64,000 bases of DNA from Brevibacillus invocatus (GCF_003710915.1 NZ_RHHR01000010.1:248001-312000), one strand, 5' to 3'. Numbered from the stretch's first letter, positions 1-8,329 are shown. Notes: generated by a model from the sequence alone, not told the origin. Translations and numbers: made by a program.

Positions 1-50
1 TTCTCTGCATCAGGAAGTGTTCCCCGTTGCCTCGTCATTCTGATACAGGA

Positions 51-70
51 AAAAAGCTTCGTTCGAAGCC
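51..70 (-). terminator. Rho-independent terminator of the motI-ypfB unit
   Basis: A six-base-pair stem (GCTTCG/CGAAGC, 56-69) with a two-base loop is followed by five T residues when read on the minus strand. It lies about 57 bases past the ypfB stop and no other gene intervenes. The remaining bases 1-50 show nothing I can assign. Confidence 0.6.
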
Positions 71-126
71 TTCTCTCACGGATATATCTTTTTCATAGTA
101 CCATAGGATGGAAACATGCGCAAACC

Positions 127-309
127 TTAGGGAGCTCCCGAAACCCCTTCCAGCCTCTCCGTCTCGATCAAAACAGAGCGCACTGGGTCGTATTGAATCA
201 ACAATTCACCTGCCGCAAGCACGATCATGCACACCGCGATTCCGATCATGATTGCTTTTTCTATACGCATGGAAAAACGGCGGTATCTCTCGTTGTAATG
301 GCTTCGCAT
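127..309 (-). CDS. ypfB: Small single-pass membrane protein, YpfB (DUF5359) family
   Basis: This 60-residue protein has a basic, Tyr/Arg-rich N-terminus, one hydrophobic segment at about residues 18-38 and a short polar C-terminal tail, so it is probably a single-pass inner-membrane protein. Its function is unknown. I assign it by position and size: in B. subtilis the small ypfB gene lies directly downstream of the c-di-GMP receptor gene, as here, 21 bases after the motI-like gene on the same strand. The start ATG is preceded by AGGATGGG. A terminator follows, so the two genes probably form one transcript. The sequence itself gives no enzymatic motif. Confidence 0.7.
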   Translation of the reverse strand: MRSHYNERYRRFSMRIEKAIMIGIAVCMIVLAAGELLIQYDPVRSVLIETERLEGVSGAP

Positions 310-330
310 GAGGTCCCATCCTGTCTGGCG

Positions 331-1011
331 CTACTCGATAACGCCTTTTCTACGCAGATCCAATTGCCGTTCATAGCAGGCTCTCACTACTTTAACGCGA
401 TCTGCTTCGCTGATTTGTATAAATTTCCCTGAAACCCACTGATTTAGTCCTTTTTCTTCCGCTGGTTTTACTCTAACGATCTGAAGCTCTGCGCTTGCAT
501 GCTGCATTTGTCCGGTTTTGCTCGGAAACGCAATCCACACTTGCACAGTATCATTTTCCTGCAGGTGATACGTATCCTTGCAGGTAAAGGATAAGCCGCC
601 ACCACTCAGATCTACTGTTCGTGTAAGAAAATGGTAGTTCCGAATCGGATCGATTAGTTTTACGGCAATATCCAAGGAGGAATCAATGCGCAAGTAATTG
701 CGGCGCTGTGTACGCACGATTTCCTCTTTGGCAGGCAGCTGTAAAAACAAGACAGGCAATGGTTCACTCTGTCTGCCTACAATAGAAGATTGAAATTCAT
801 AGCGTGATCCATCTTCCCCTACATACCAGACGGAACAGGGTGTACCGACATCTAGCAAGCCGGTTCTGCCTGTATTTTCACTCGTTGGCAATTCAATTAC
901 GGCTATGCCGTCCTTACTATCTGTCACACGGCTCTTAAACGAGTGAGCACGTGCTTCTTCAGAGGAACTATTCACGTTCAGTCTTAATGTTTGGCCAATT
1001 CGCGGTAGCAT
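331..1011 (-). CDS. motI: PilZ-domain cyclic-di-GMP receptor (MotI/YpfA, YcgR-like)
   Basis: This 226-residue cytoplasmic protein has the two-domain layout of YcgR-type flagellar brakes: an N-terminal beta-barrel-like region (about 1-95) and a C-terminal PilZ domain. The c-di-GMP binding signature is visible as R104-x3-R108 in the RRNYLR segment, followed by DLSGGG at 134-139, matching the RxxxR...DxSxxG pattern. In B. subtilis the equivalent protein (YpfA, renamed MotI or DgrA) binds the MotA stator when loaded with c-di-GMP and slows swimming. The start ATG has GGAGG about ten bases upstream. It sits between ypeB and ypfB as in B. subtilis, which supports orthology. No flagellar genes are nearby. 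Confidence 0.88.
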   Translation of the reverse strand: MLPRIGQTLRLNVNSSSEEARAHSFKSRVTDSKDGIAVIELPTSENTGRTGLLDVGTPCSVWYVGEDGSRYEFQSSIVGRQSEPLPVLFLQLPAKEEIVRTQRRNYLRIDSSLDIAVKLIDPIRNYHFLTRTVDLSGGGLSFTCKDTYHLQENDTVQVWIAFPSKTGQMQHASAELQIVRVKPAEEKGLNQWVSGKFIQISEADRVKVVRACYERQLDLRRKGVIE

Positions 1012-1126
1012 CTTTCAACGTTCCTCCTTTTCCCTCTCATTCTTCCATTATATACCCTATTGTTTGAAATCAGCAAATAGGGAAAGCCCCTGTAATCAGG
1101 CTTTCCCTCTGAAAATCAAGCTCAGG

Positions 1127-2497
1127 CTATTGCACTCCCGGTTGTTGATTGCCACCTGTCTCCATCCGAACGATTTCTTCTTCTTCTCCTGTCTGTGCAT
1201 TGATGTAGATCATATAGGTATTCCCTTCAAAGCTACCGGTCAGCTCCCAGGCTAAAACCTCTTTGCCATCATTTTTCCCTTCGATCATGGCGAGTCTTTG
1301 GTCTGTCACTTTTACACTTGGATTCACTTTTCCTCTAGCTTCCTCTTTACTTACTTTCGGCTTTGGCACCATCCGCTTCTTGTTGTTGAACAGGTACTCT
1401 GTCGAGTTGAAGGCGGTTACGCGTCCCGAATCCAGAGCCACTTCACATACCACAGCATCCGGATAGAAACGTACTCCGTCGACCTCTGGAACAAAGGTGA
1501 ATACGGCCATACCGTCGTAGCTATCGATTTCCGCTACCTTCATATTGTCATAACCGTGAGCACGCAAGAATTTATGACCGCTTTCTTGCGCTTTTTCAAT
1601 TGAAATTTTCTCTTTGCCAACCTTTCTTTCATCCATCAGCCAAACGACCTTGCCGCCTCGCTTGGTAACGTCCATGTTGATCGCTGTAGCATCTTTTGGG
1701 GAAGTAATTCTAACACTGTAAGCCGAATAGGTTTCCCCCTTCCCGTTCTCGTCTACATCGACCTTCACATTGCCTTCCTTCATACCTACAAAATCAAGCG
1801 CGATTCGTTTTGCATCTTCCTTGCTAACCTTTTTTCCATCGATTCCTTTGATCCGCTGCTGCTTCTTTTTATCCAAGCTCTGAATGCCTACGCCCCAGTC
1901 TAAGTCTGGGTATTCCTGTACTTTTTTCTCGATCGTCTTAAACCCGTCTACGATCGTATTATCTGATTTCTTGTCATCTGAGGCGAGTGCTGTCTCTACA
2001 TCCATCCAGCGCAATTGCTTGTCAATGACATTGCTCTGTACATTCCGCAGTTGATCTTGGATGTCAGCTGCATGCTTGTGCAGGCTTTTTAGGGTCTGGT
2101 ATTCCTTTTCGGTCAGTGGCTGCTTGTCCAGATCGCGAACCGCCACTCGATAGGAAAAGTCCGCTACACGGGCTAGCATTTCCTCTGTGTTGTTGAACGG
2201 CATCAACGTAAGCGGCAATTGTCCTACATCCGACTGAGCAGCGTACGCCAAGCGCCACACATTCGTGAGTGTTGGTGTCATCTGCTTGCGTGAATTCACG
2301 ACCAAGGACTTGCCCAGCTCGTCATGGAGCTTGTCCACATGATAGGTGAGATCGTGAAAAGCTCGCTGATAGGAGTTCTCTGCCTTGATTAAGACCGAGT
2401 TTTTTTCATTGTGCTCCTGATAACCCCACACACCCGCACCAACGAGTGCGACTACTGCGACGGGAAAAAGAACGCGTGATAGAGCTCCGTACACCAT
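1127..2497 (-). CDS. ypeB: Germination protein YpeB
   Basis: This protein of about 456 residues has an N-terminal membrane anchor (about residues 8-23) and a long exported part; the C-terminal half holds PepSY-type repeats, visible as repeated KxxxxKAQExxxKFL-like segments and a final EEEIVRMETG-like strand. YpeB is needed to build and stabilise the cortex-lytic enzyme SleB in the spore inner membrane, and both are degraded or released at germination. The ATG at 2497 is chosen over an in-frame TTG at 2506 because AAAGGAGGAG lies at proper distance from the ATG. It follows sleB by 33 bases on the same strand, the standard sleB-ypeB operon. Confidence 0.95.
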   Translation of the reverse strand: MVYGALSRVLFPVAVVALVGAGVWGYQEHNEKNSVLIKAENSYQRAFHDLTYHVDKLHDELGKSLVVNSRKQMTPTLTNVWRLAYAAQSDVGQLPLTLMPFNNTEEMLARVADFSYRVAVRDLDKQPLTEKEYQTLKSLHKHAADIQDQLRNVQSNVIDKQLRWMDVETALASDDKKSDNTIVDGFKTIEKKVQEYPDLDWGVGIQSLDKKKQQRIKGIDGKKVSKEDAKRIALDFVGMKEGNVKVDVDENGKGETYSAYSVRITSPKDATAINMDVTKRGGKVVWLMDERKVGKEKISIEKAQESGHKFLRAHGYDNMKVAEIDSYDGMAVFTFVPEVDGVRFYPDAVVCEVALDSGRVTAFNSTEYLFNNKKRMVPKPKVSKEEARGKVNPSVKVTDQRLAMIEGKNDGKEVLAWELTGSFEGNTYMIYINAQTGEEEEIVRMETGGNQQPGVQ

Positions 2498-2530
2498 GTC
2501 TTGCAACTCCTCCTTTTCACTTGCTGGTAT

Positions 2531-3055
2531 TTAACGGCAGAAGATGTGCTTTCCAATTTTTTTTACCTGTGGTCGACTCCATATCCATTGGGATGTAGCC
2601 GTTGCTGGATTGAAGTAATAGGTGCACCCGCCAGTAGGATCCCACCCGCTCAATGCGTTTTTCACGGCCTTCCGAGCATTTTCGTTTGGCTCCAACCAGA
2701 TTTGTCCATCTGCTACTGCGGTAAAAGCACGTGGCTCAAATATGACGGCCGAAGGAGTATCAGGAAATGAGGAGCTCTTCACTCGGTTTAGGATGACAGC
2801 AGCTACTGCAACCTGTCCCTCATAAGGCTCGCCTCTGGCTTCTCCATAAACAGCGTTGGCCATCAGCTTGATGTCATTTGCAGATACACTGGAAGCATGA
2901 AATGTTTTTTTGCTGTTGTTCTTAGCGTTTCCTGACACAGCTTGCTCCACTTCCTGAGTAGCAGCAGCGCTCTCTATAGACGACAGAAGGGTGTATCCTG
3001 AAAATCCTGCAATAGCTAAGACCAACGCAATACCAGCGAACCAAATATTTCGCAT
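2531..3055 (-). CDS. sleB: Spore cortex-lytic enzyme SleB
   Basis: This 174-residue exported protein has a hydrophobic N-terminal segment (about 5-27), then a linker and a C-terminal SleB/hydrolase-2 lytic transglycosylase domain (about 60-174). The characteristic GEARGE segment supplies the catalytic glutamate, and a CTYYFNP motif lies further on. SleB cleaves muramic-delta-lactam peptidoglycan of the cortex during germination. It is much shorter than B. subtilis SleB (about 305 residues) because the N-terminal peptidoglycan-binding domain is absent. I start at the ATG at 3055, with AAGGAGGG just upstream, rather than at an upstream in-frame ATG at 3124 that lacks a ribosome site. It is cotranscribed with ypeB. 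Confidence 0.92.
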   Translation of the reverse strand: MRNIWFAGIALVLAIAGFSGYTLLSSIESAAATQEVEQAVSGNAKNNSKKTFHASSVSANDIKLMANAVYGEARGEPYEGQVAVAAVILNRVKSSSFPDTPSAVIFEPRAFTAVADGQIWLEPNENARKAVKNALSGWDPTGGCTYYFNPATATSQWIWSRPQVKKIGKHIFCR

Positions 3056-3092
3056 GGTTGTACCCTCCTTGGCACGTAATGAAATCTTTGCA

Positions 3093-3123
3093 TAGTGTTG
3101 GTGGAGGATGGAGGGTTTATGCA
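3093..3123 (-). promoter_or_regulatory. Candidate sigma-G promoter of sleB-ypeB
   Basis: On the minus strand TGCATA (3118-3123) is followed after 18 bases by AACACTA (3093-3099). These resemble the forespore sigma-G -35 (TGnATA) and -10 (CATACTA, five of seven) elements. B. subtilis sleB is sigma-G dependent, so the placement about 40 bases before the start is reasonable. The match is imperfect. Confidence 0.4.
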
Positions 3124-3146
3124 TGTATGTCCTTCTTGAACGAAGA

Positions 3147-3186
3147 AAAAGGACCCATACACGTTTGTCCGTGTACAGGTCCTTTT
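3147..3186 (-). terminator. Terminator downstream of the prsW/Zn-ribbon genes
   Basis: A stem of AAAAGGACC pairing with GGTCCTTTT, with further pairing inside (the CATACACG / CGTGTAC arms), is followed by a T-rich stretch on the minus strand. It separates the 52-residue gene from sleB. Confidence 0.8.
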
Positions 3187-3208
3187 CATTGCTGCGTCAT
3201 AAACGCAT

Positions 3209-3367
3209 TTAGAATTCCTGAATGAGAAAAAACTGTTCGTTGTCACACAAGCATTGCTTGAAGCCTGTTTCGACCTCCCCGCCAGGTTCGCGACGACCTC
3301 GCAGTGTGAATGTTTCTCCACATACATTGCAGCGAATAATCACTTTTGCTCGTTGATTTTTCAGCAC
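3209..3367 (-). CDS. 52-residue putative zinc-ribbon protein
   Basis: This small gene starts with GTG and has an excellent ribosome site (GGAGGAGGAG, about seven bases upstream). The protein has a CxxC knuckle at Cys13/Cys16 (CNVC) and a CxC pair at Cys39/Cys41 (CLCDN), which together could bind one zinc ion. The rest is short, with an RGRR basic patch at about 23-26. It lies 20 bases after the prsW stop on the same strand and just before a terminator, so it is probably the last gene of the prsW transcript. I do not recognise a characterised family. Coding status rests on the ribosome site, the placement and the paired cysteines; function is unknown. Confidence 0.7.
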   Translation of the reverse strand: MLKNQRAKVIIRCNVCGETFTLRGRREPGGEVETGFKQCLCDNEQFFLIQEF

Positions 3368-3387
3368 GTATCGTCTCCTCCTCCACC

Positions 3388-4062
3388 CTATTGTGGACGG
3401 GAAGAAAGATTTTTAGAACTATAATCATGTGCTCGCTGTACCTTTTTCATCCCTTGCCACCACAAAATGACCATGAATGGGATAATGACCAAAAGCCAAT
3501 TCTGAATGGCCAGAAAAATGGCATTGTACAAAGCGTGCAAGGTGATTGGCAGAAGGATCGATGCCCATAGAAAAATGCGCTTTTTTTGCCGATGATTACT
3601 AAACTTTGCTTTACCCAAATAGTATCCCATCCAGACAGCAAACAGCGCATGGCTGGAAACAGGCAAAAGAGCACGCCAAAATGCAACATTCGTTCCATTA
3701 ATGATCAGATAGAACAGGTTTTCTAAGGTTGCAAAACCGAGAGAAACCGCCATCGCGTATACGATCCCGTCATAGGGCTCGTCGAATTCCACATGTTTGT
3801 AAGCCGTAAAAAAAATAACCATCCATTTGAAAAACTCTTCTACTACCGCCGACTGTATAACCTCTGCAACAATACCATCCCGCCAGTTCCATTCAGTTTG
3901 CATGATGAATTGGAGCACCATGATGGGTATCACTAACAACACCCCGAAGATGAAGGAGCGAATCACCATCGAAATCGGTTCCGGTTCAAAGCTGTCACGC
4001 AGATAAAAATAGCTCAAGATGGCAATACCGGGGGCTATGGCAGCTCCGATCAAAGCGATCAT
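3388..4062 (-). CDS. prsW: Intramembrane metalloprotease PrsW (site-1 protease)
   Basis: This 224-residue polytopic membrane protein shows the PrsW signature: a VVEEFFKW segment with Glu75/Glu76, an ATLEN motif around Glu114, and a conserved histidine (His138) in an SSHALF segment. In B. subtilis PrsW makes the first cut in the anti-sigma factor RsiW in response to envelope stress and antimicrobial peptides, releasing SigW. The rsiW/sigW genes are not in this window. The gene is divergent from ansA and is followed by the small Zn-ribbon gene. Its position between sleB and the gudB region matches B. subtilis ypdC (prsW). Confidence 0.93.
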   Translation of the reverse strand: MIALIGAAIAPGIAILSYFYLRDSFEPEPISMVIRSFIFGVLLVIPIMVLQFIMQTEWNWRDGIVAEVIQSAVVEEFFKWMVIFFTAYKHVEFDEPYDGIVYAMAVSLGFATLENLFYLIINGTNVAFWRALLPVSSHALFAVWMGYYLGKAKFSNHRQKKRIFLWASILLPITLHALYNAIFLAIQNWLLVIIPFMVILWWQGMKKVQRAHDYSSKNLSSRPQ

Positions 4063-4145
4063 CCGTGTATTACTCCTTTACACAAGGCTGTTATTCATCG
4101 TACCATGAATAATGGTTAATGAAAACCCGCTACAGGAGAGAGATC

Positions 4146-5117
4146 ATGTCTAAAAAAATTCTGGTGTTAAATACTGGCGGTACCATCGCGATGTCGGTGG
4201 ATGACTCGGAAGGTGTCAAGCCACTTGATGATCAAGCTGTGGGAAAGATCCTTCCCTTTCTGACTCGCTATGCAGATGTGACCATGAAAAACGTCCTGCA
4301 TTTACCAAGTCCGCACATGACTCCTGAGTTGATGAATTTCTTGCGGCAGCAAATCGAAGCGGAGCTGGCTCATGACTCCTGCGACGGAGTTGTCATTACG
4401 CACGGAACGGACACGCTGGAAGAGACAGCTTACTTCCTCGATCTGACGTTATCTCACACCGTGCCTATCGTAGTGACCGGAGCTATGCGAAGCAGCAATG
4501 AGCTAGGGGCTGACGGTCCAGTCAACTTGATCTCCTCTGTCCGAACAGCTGCCGATCCTGGAAGTGTAGATAAAGGCGTTCTGGTCGTCTTCAATGACGA
4601 GATTCACGCAGCATGTCACGTTACCAAAACACATACGAGCAATGTCGCTACGTTTCAATCACCACAATACGGCCCAATCGGAACGGTTTCGAAAAAACAT
4701 GTTCAGTATCACCACGCACCACTAGTTCGGGAACACTATTCCATCTCGCATGCCGATGCTAATGTTCCATTGATTAAGGCGGTTGCGGGTATGGATCCCA
4801 GTTGGATTCGCTTTTTAATCGAACAGCCGATCGATGGATTGGTTGTAGAAGCTTTTGGCTTGGGAAATCTCCCTCCTGCCATCATTCCGACGCTCAAACA
4901 GGTATTGAACAAGGGTATCCCCATCGTGCTCGTCTCCCGCTGCTACAACGGTCAGGTACAGGATGTCTATGATTACGAAGGCGGCGGTCGTCAGCTGAAG
5001 GAAATGGGAATTGTATTCTCCAATGGCCTGAATGGGCAAAAGGCACGACTCAAGCTGATCGTAGCGTTACAGCAATCACGCGATGCGAAAACCCTGCAAA
5101 AATGGTTTGATAAGTAG
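4146..5117 (+). CDS. ansA: Type I L-asparaginase
   Basis: This 323-residue cytoplasmic enzyme hydrolyses L-asparagine to aspartate and ammonia. Both catalytic threonine motifs are present: LNTGGTIAM (residues 8-16) and THGTDT (85-90); a VVTGAMR segment follows. The absence of a signal peptide fits the type I (AnsA) class. The start at 4146 has ACAGGAGAG eight bases upstream; an upstream ATG at 4119 has none. The gene is convergent with gudB across a shared terminator, so aspartate/ammonia production and glutamate catabolism sit side by side. It is divergent from prsW with an 83-base gap that must hold its promoter. Confidence 0.93.
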   Translation: MSKKILVLNTGGTIAMSVDDSEGVKPLDDQAVGKILPFLTRYADVTMKNVLHLPSPHMTPELMNFLRQQIEAELAHDSCDGVVITHGTDTLEETAYFLDLTLSHTVPIVVTGAMRSSNELGADGPVNLISSVRTAADPGSVDKGVLVVFNDEIHAACHVTKTHTSNVATFQSPQYGPIGTVSKKHVQYHHAPLVREHYSISHADANVPLIKAVAGMDPSWIRFLIEQPIDGLVVEAFGLGNLPPAIIPTLKQVLNKGIPIVLVSRCYNGQVQDVYDYEGGGRQLKEMGIVFSNGLNGQKARLKLIVALQQSRDAKTLQKWFDK

Positions 5118-5134
5118 AGACATTCCTTAAAAAC

Positions 5135-5162
5135 AAAAAACCTCCATTAAGGAGGTTTTTTT
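5135..5162. terminator. Bidirectional terminator between ansA and gudB
   Basis: AAAAAACCTCC (5135-5145) pairs with GGAGGTTTTTT (5151-5161), giving a U-tract in both directions between two convergent genes. Confidence 0.9.
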
Positions 5163-5169
5163 GTTCAGC

Positions 5170-6456
5170 TTAGACCCACCCACGGAAGCGGGATGCTTCT
5201 GCCGTTTTGCGTACGCCGACCATGTAAGCAGCCAGTCGCATGTTGACACGTCTGGATTGTGACAAGGAGTAGATGTTTTCAAAAGCGCGAACCATGACTT
5301 GTTCCAGCTTCTCTTCCACTTCTTCCAATGTCCAGTAGTAGCCTTGGTTGTTTTGAACCCACTCAAAGTAGGAAACCGTCACGCCACCAGCGCTTGCCAG
5401 CACATCAGGTACCAGCAAGATACCGCGCTCGGTCAAAATTTTAGTCGCTTCCAACGTCGTCGGGCCATTAGCGGCTTCAACCACGATCTTCGCTTTGATA
5501 TTGTTTGCGTTTTCTCCTGTGATCTGATTTTCGATCGCAGCAGGTACAAGTATATCGCAATCCAGCTCCAACAGTTCCTTGTTGGTAATGGTGTTCTTAA
5601 ACAATTTGGTCACTGTACCAAAAGAGTCGCGGCGATCCAGCAAATAGTCAATATCCAGACCATCTGGATCGTGCAAAGCTCCATATGCATCAGAAATGCC
5701 CACTACTTTGGCACCCATGTCATGCATGAACTTCGCAAGGTAGCTTCCCGCGTTACCAAAGCCTTGTACCACAACGCGAGCGCCTTTAACGTCAATCCCA
5801 CGACGCTTTGCAGCTTCACGAATGCAAATCGTTACACCTTTTGCAGTAGCTGTTTCACGACCATGCGATCCACCCAATGCAATCGGTTTTCCTGTAATGA
5901 AGCCAGGAGAATCGAACTCGCGGATAATGCTGTATTCATCCATCATCCAAGCCATAATTTGAGAGTTCGTAAATACGTCTGGTGCCGGAATATCCTTTGT
6001 AGGTCCCACGAGCTGGCTCACCGCACGCACATAGCCACGGCTGAGACGCTCCAATTCAGGGAAAGACATTTCACGCGGATCGCAGATAATACCGCCTTTA
6101 CCACCACCGTAAGGCAAATCCACAATACCAGCCTTCAACGTCATCCAAACAGAAAGCGCTTTCACTTCATCCTCTGTCACTGCCGGGTGGAAACGAATGC
6201 CCCCCTTGGTCGGTCCAACTGCATCGTTATGCTGCGCACGATACCCTGTAAACACCTTGACCTCGCCATTATCCATGCGAACCGGAATGCGTACAGTCAA
6301 AACGCGTAGCGGCTCCTTCAAGAGTTCGAACATCGAATCTTGGTAACCTAGTTTCTCCAGTGCTTCTTTGATCACCGTTTGGGTTGATTGGAGCAAACTT
6401 GTACTTTCAGGTTTTTTCCCTTGGGTGCTTTCGGTTACCACTTCTTGATTACCCAT
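5170..6456 (-). CDS. gudB: NAD-dependent glutamate dehydrogenase (GudB/RocG type)
   Basis: This 428-residue enzyme interconverts glutamate and 2-oxoglutarate plus ammonia. The glutamate-binding lysines lie in GPTKGGI (Lys84) and MTLKAG (Lys108), the catalytic lysine in LPYGGGKGG (Lys120), and the dinucleotide fold is marked by GFGNAG. The laboratory B. subtilis gudB carries a nine-base duplication that inactivates it; I see no such repeat around the VKALSVW segment, so this copy should be active. The start has GAGGTGG upstream. Position next to prsW and the MecA-like gene matches B. subtilis gudB rather than rocG. Confidence 0.94.
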   Translation of the reverse strand: MGNQEVVTESTQGKKPESTSLLQSTQTVIKEALEKLGYQDSMFELLKEPLRVLTVRIPVRMDNGEVKVFTGYRAQHNDAVGPTKGGIRFHPAVTEDEVKALSVWMTLKAGIVDLPYGGGKGGIICDPREMSFPELERLSRGYVRAVSQLVGPTKDIPAPDVFTNSQIMAWMMDEYSIIREFDSPGFITGKPIALGGSHGRETATAKGVTICIREAAKRRGIDVKGARVVVQGFGNAGSYLAKFMHDMGAKVVGISDAYGALHDPDGLDIDYLLDRRDSFGTVTKLFKNTITNKELLELDCDILVPAAIENQITGENANNIKAKIVVEAANGPTTLEATKILTERGILLVPDVLASAGGVTVSYFEWVQNNQGYYWTLEEVEEKLEQVMVRAFENIYSLSQSRRVNMRLAAYMVGVRKTAEASRFRGWV

Positions 6457-6497
6457 TACTTACCACCTCAAAAATGTTGTCGGTAAATCCATCGTTA

Positions 6498-6526
6498 AGT
6501 ATACACGCTTGTATCAGGTATGAGAA
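6498..6526 (-). promoter_or_regulatory. Candidate sigma-A promoter of gudB
   Basis: On the minus strand TTCTCA (6521-6526) and TATACT (6498-6503) are 17 bases apart, about 40 bases before the gudB start. The -10 is good and the -35 weak, as expected for a regulated gene. Confidence 0.45.
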
Positions 6527-6696
6527 GATGCAAAAATTCCATTTGGGAACTTTTTAACACACAGACTTCCTTTTCTACCACCATCACCCATTTTTTGTCA
6601 AACAACCTGTGACCTTTATTCCAGTTACCTTCCACCGTGGTACATGAATCCTTCTAGGGGATAATACAAATAGCGTTCCCTATGCTGTTTGTTTCA

Positions 6697-6725
6697 TTAC
6701 CAATTCTTCGGATCTATGTCATAAT
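6697..6725 (+). promoter_or_regulatory. Candidate sigma-A promoter of the PIG-L deacetylase gene
   Basis: TTACCA (6697-6702) and CATAAT (6720-6725) are separated by 17 bases and lie 38 bases before the start codon at 6764. Confidence 0.4.
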
Positions 6726-6763
6726 GGTACGGTAGAATGGAAGTTAATCCTAGGAGGTTTTTT

Positions 6764-7516
6764 ATGAAAAAAAACCACAGCGCACTTTTTATTTTTGCTC
6801 ATCCGGACGATGAAAGCTTTACCTCCGGAATTGCGATATCTAAATACTCCGCAGAAACGACGCACCAGCTTACTTTAATCTGTGCGACAAGGGGCCAGGC
6901 AGGAAAAGCCGGCGACCCTCCACTCTGTGCCATCGATGAACTTGCTTCTTTCCGCGAAAAGGAGCTGAGAAGGGCTGCCGAAATCCTCGGATTACATCAG
7001 GTAGAGTTCTGGGATTACGAAGACAAGCATTTGAATGAAGTCCCGTTGCAAGAGTTAGTAGACAAGATCCTTGAGGCCATCGCCCACTATCAGCCTGAAA
7101 TCATCATCACATTTGCTCCACATGGAATTTCCGGTCACCCTGATCATATTGCTATTTCCAAAGCCACTACGCAAGCAATTCATATGCTTCCCGAGGACAG
7201 CAGTGTACGGAAGCTCTACTACGCGACTCGCGCCACCCATACCACTCTTGGCGCTGTAAAGCCTGTTTACTCCGACCCAATCGAGTCGATTACAACCGTG
7301 ATTGAAGGACCGTCATATGCTTCAAATGTGGCTAATGCCTTGGCTGCACATCGTACCCAGCACCTGTCTGTAGATCGAGTGTTTCCCGGCGCTATTTTTG
7401 GCGACACTTCCAGAGTTCCCGTACAAAATCATTATATTCTTGCATGGAACAACTTGACTGGTTATGTGCTTGAAGGCAAAGAACACGATTTCTTTTCTGG
7501 CATCCCGCAAGCTTAA
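6764..7516 (+). CDS. PIG-L family deacetylase (BshB2-like)
   Basis: This 250-residue protein belongs to the LmbE/PIG-L zinc deacetylases. The zinc site is seen in AHPDDE (His13, Asp16) and SGHPDH; Asp15 is the likely general base. The family removes acetyl groups from N-acetyl amino sugars; in Firmicutes the closest roles are the bacillithiol enzymes BshB1/BshB2, which deacetylate GlcNAc-malate. The RGQAGKAG...REKELRRAAEILG pattern resembles BshB2 (YojG) but I cannot tell it from other PIG-L hydrolases by eye, so no symbol is given. The start at 6764 has TAGGAGG seven bases upstream. It is a single gene ended by a strong terminator. Confidence 0.85.
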   Translation: MKKNHSALFIFAHPDDESFTSGIAISKYSAETTHQLTLICATRGQAGKAGDPPLCAIDELASFREKELRRAAEILGLHQVEFWDYEDKHLNEVPLQELVDKILEAIAHYQPEIIITFAPHGISGHPDHIAISKATTQAIHMLPEDSSVRKLYYATRATHTTLGAVKPVYSDPIESITTVIEGPSYASNVANALAAHRTQHLSVDRVFPGAIFGDTSRVPVQNHYILAWNNLTGYVLEGKEHDFFSGIPQA

Positions 7517-7528
7517 ACATGGACAGTA

Positions 7529-7563
7529 AAAGCACCTAGTTTGTCTACTAGGTGCTTGTTTTA
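7529..7563. terminator. Terminator between the convergent PIG-L and MecA-like genes
   Basis: AAGCACCTAGT pairs exactly with ACTAGGTGCTT across a six-base loop, followed by TGTTTT on the plus strand and TTTT on the minus strand. Confidence 0.85.
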
Positions 7564-7584
7564 TCATTCCTGATATGGACTTCT

Positions 7585-8187
7585 TTAGGTAAAGTGCCTG
7601 CATATCTCCTTGACGGCGTCGTCAGCCACGACTACCTTTCCGTATTCCTCAAGTACATAAATCGTGGTTGGCGTCGCTTCTCCGTACTCAGAAAGGATCG
7701 CAATCAACTTATGATACCGCTCCTGATCCAAATCGATTTCCTCCAAAACAAGGTGATATTTCTCCTTGTAGAAGTAGGCCGTGCCCCCATTGGTCAGTAG
7801 AGCGTTTATTCGATGAGAGGCTTCAACAAGATGCTCAAAGTCGCGGAAGGCGTAGATGATGAGATCGCTCTCCTCCAGCGTAACCTCAAGTTCGTATACT
7901 TCTTCATCCTCGAATTCTTCCTCTTCTTTTCCATCTTTTGAGCCTGTTTTACCTCTAGTTACGATTACGACCATTCCCTGAGCTGGCAAGGCGAACACTT
8001 CAACGGCGACAGGTCCGGACACTTCAAAACCTAATTCATGGTAAGCCTGCTCCATCATGTCGTTGAACAGTTCATGTACTTTAGGAATGTCACGCCACAT
8101 GTCTTCTTTCTCTATTCCGCGCTCTGACAGATCGTCAAATGTTAAAAAGATCCGTATCTTATCTTGACCAAGGCGTTCAACACGCAT
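7585..8187 (-). CDS. mecA: MecA-family ClpC adaptor protein (YpbH/MecB position)
   Basis: This 200-residue protein has the MecA layout: an N-terminal substrate-binding domain (about 1-80, starting MRVERLGQDKI and containing ERGIEKEDMW), an acidic linker (EEEEFEDEE, about 100-110) and a C-terminal ClpC-binding domain ending IYVLEEYGKVVV. MecA adaptors deliver ComK and other proteins to ClpCP and promote ClpC hexamer assembly. The neighbourhood (gudB, recS, ypbB, ypbE) corresponds to the B. subtilis paralogue YpbH/MecB, so either name may apply. The ATG at 8187 follows GAGGAGGG; an upstream in-frame extension lacks similarity. Confidence 0.88.
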   Translation of the reverse strand: MRVERLGQDKIRIFLTFDDLSERGIEKEDMWRDIPKVHELFNDMMEQAYHELGFEVSGPVAVEVFALPAQGMVVIVTRGKTGSKDGKEEEEFEDEEVYELEVTLEESDLIIYAFRDFEHLVEASHRINALLTNGGTAYFYKEKYHLVLEEIDLDQERYHKLIAILSEYGEATPTTIYVLEEYGKVVVADDAVKEICRHFT

Positions 8188-8320
8188 GACTGTCCCTCCT
8201 CGCCATCCAGTCGTACTACAAAATATGATGGTAAGCCTGTAAGAGTTCTCCGCATTTTCCGACGAGTACCTGCTGGCATGTACCCATTTTTTACCGCTTA
8301 GAAAATGGAGAGGTAGTCCT

Positions 8321-8329
8321 ATCATATCA
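8321..8329 (-). promoter_or_regulatory. Extended -10 element of the mecA-like gene
   Basis: The minus strand reads TGATATGAT, an extended -10 (TGnTATGAT) about 135 bases before the mecA-like start. No good -35 is seen 17 bases upstream, which is usual for extended -10 promoters. Confidence 0.4.

Larger units (their letters stand above)
6457..6763. other. 307-base divergent intergenic region
   Basis: This gap separates the divergent gudB and PIG-L deacetylase genes. It holds a candidate promoter for each side (listed separately). I find no open frame with a ribosome site and no obvious riboswitch. Two CCTTT/ACCTT-rich stretches occur around 6600-6640 without a clear hairpin. Confidence 0.5.

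Noticed and set aside
5299-6309. A 336-codon plus-strand frame opposite gudB
   Set aside because: It is a shadow of a strongly conserved gene; composition is rich in His, Cys and Arg and no domain is seen.
5170-6456. The cryptic-gudB nine-base duplication
   Set aside because: The region around VKALSVW shows no tandem repeat, so the gene should be active.
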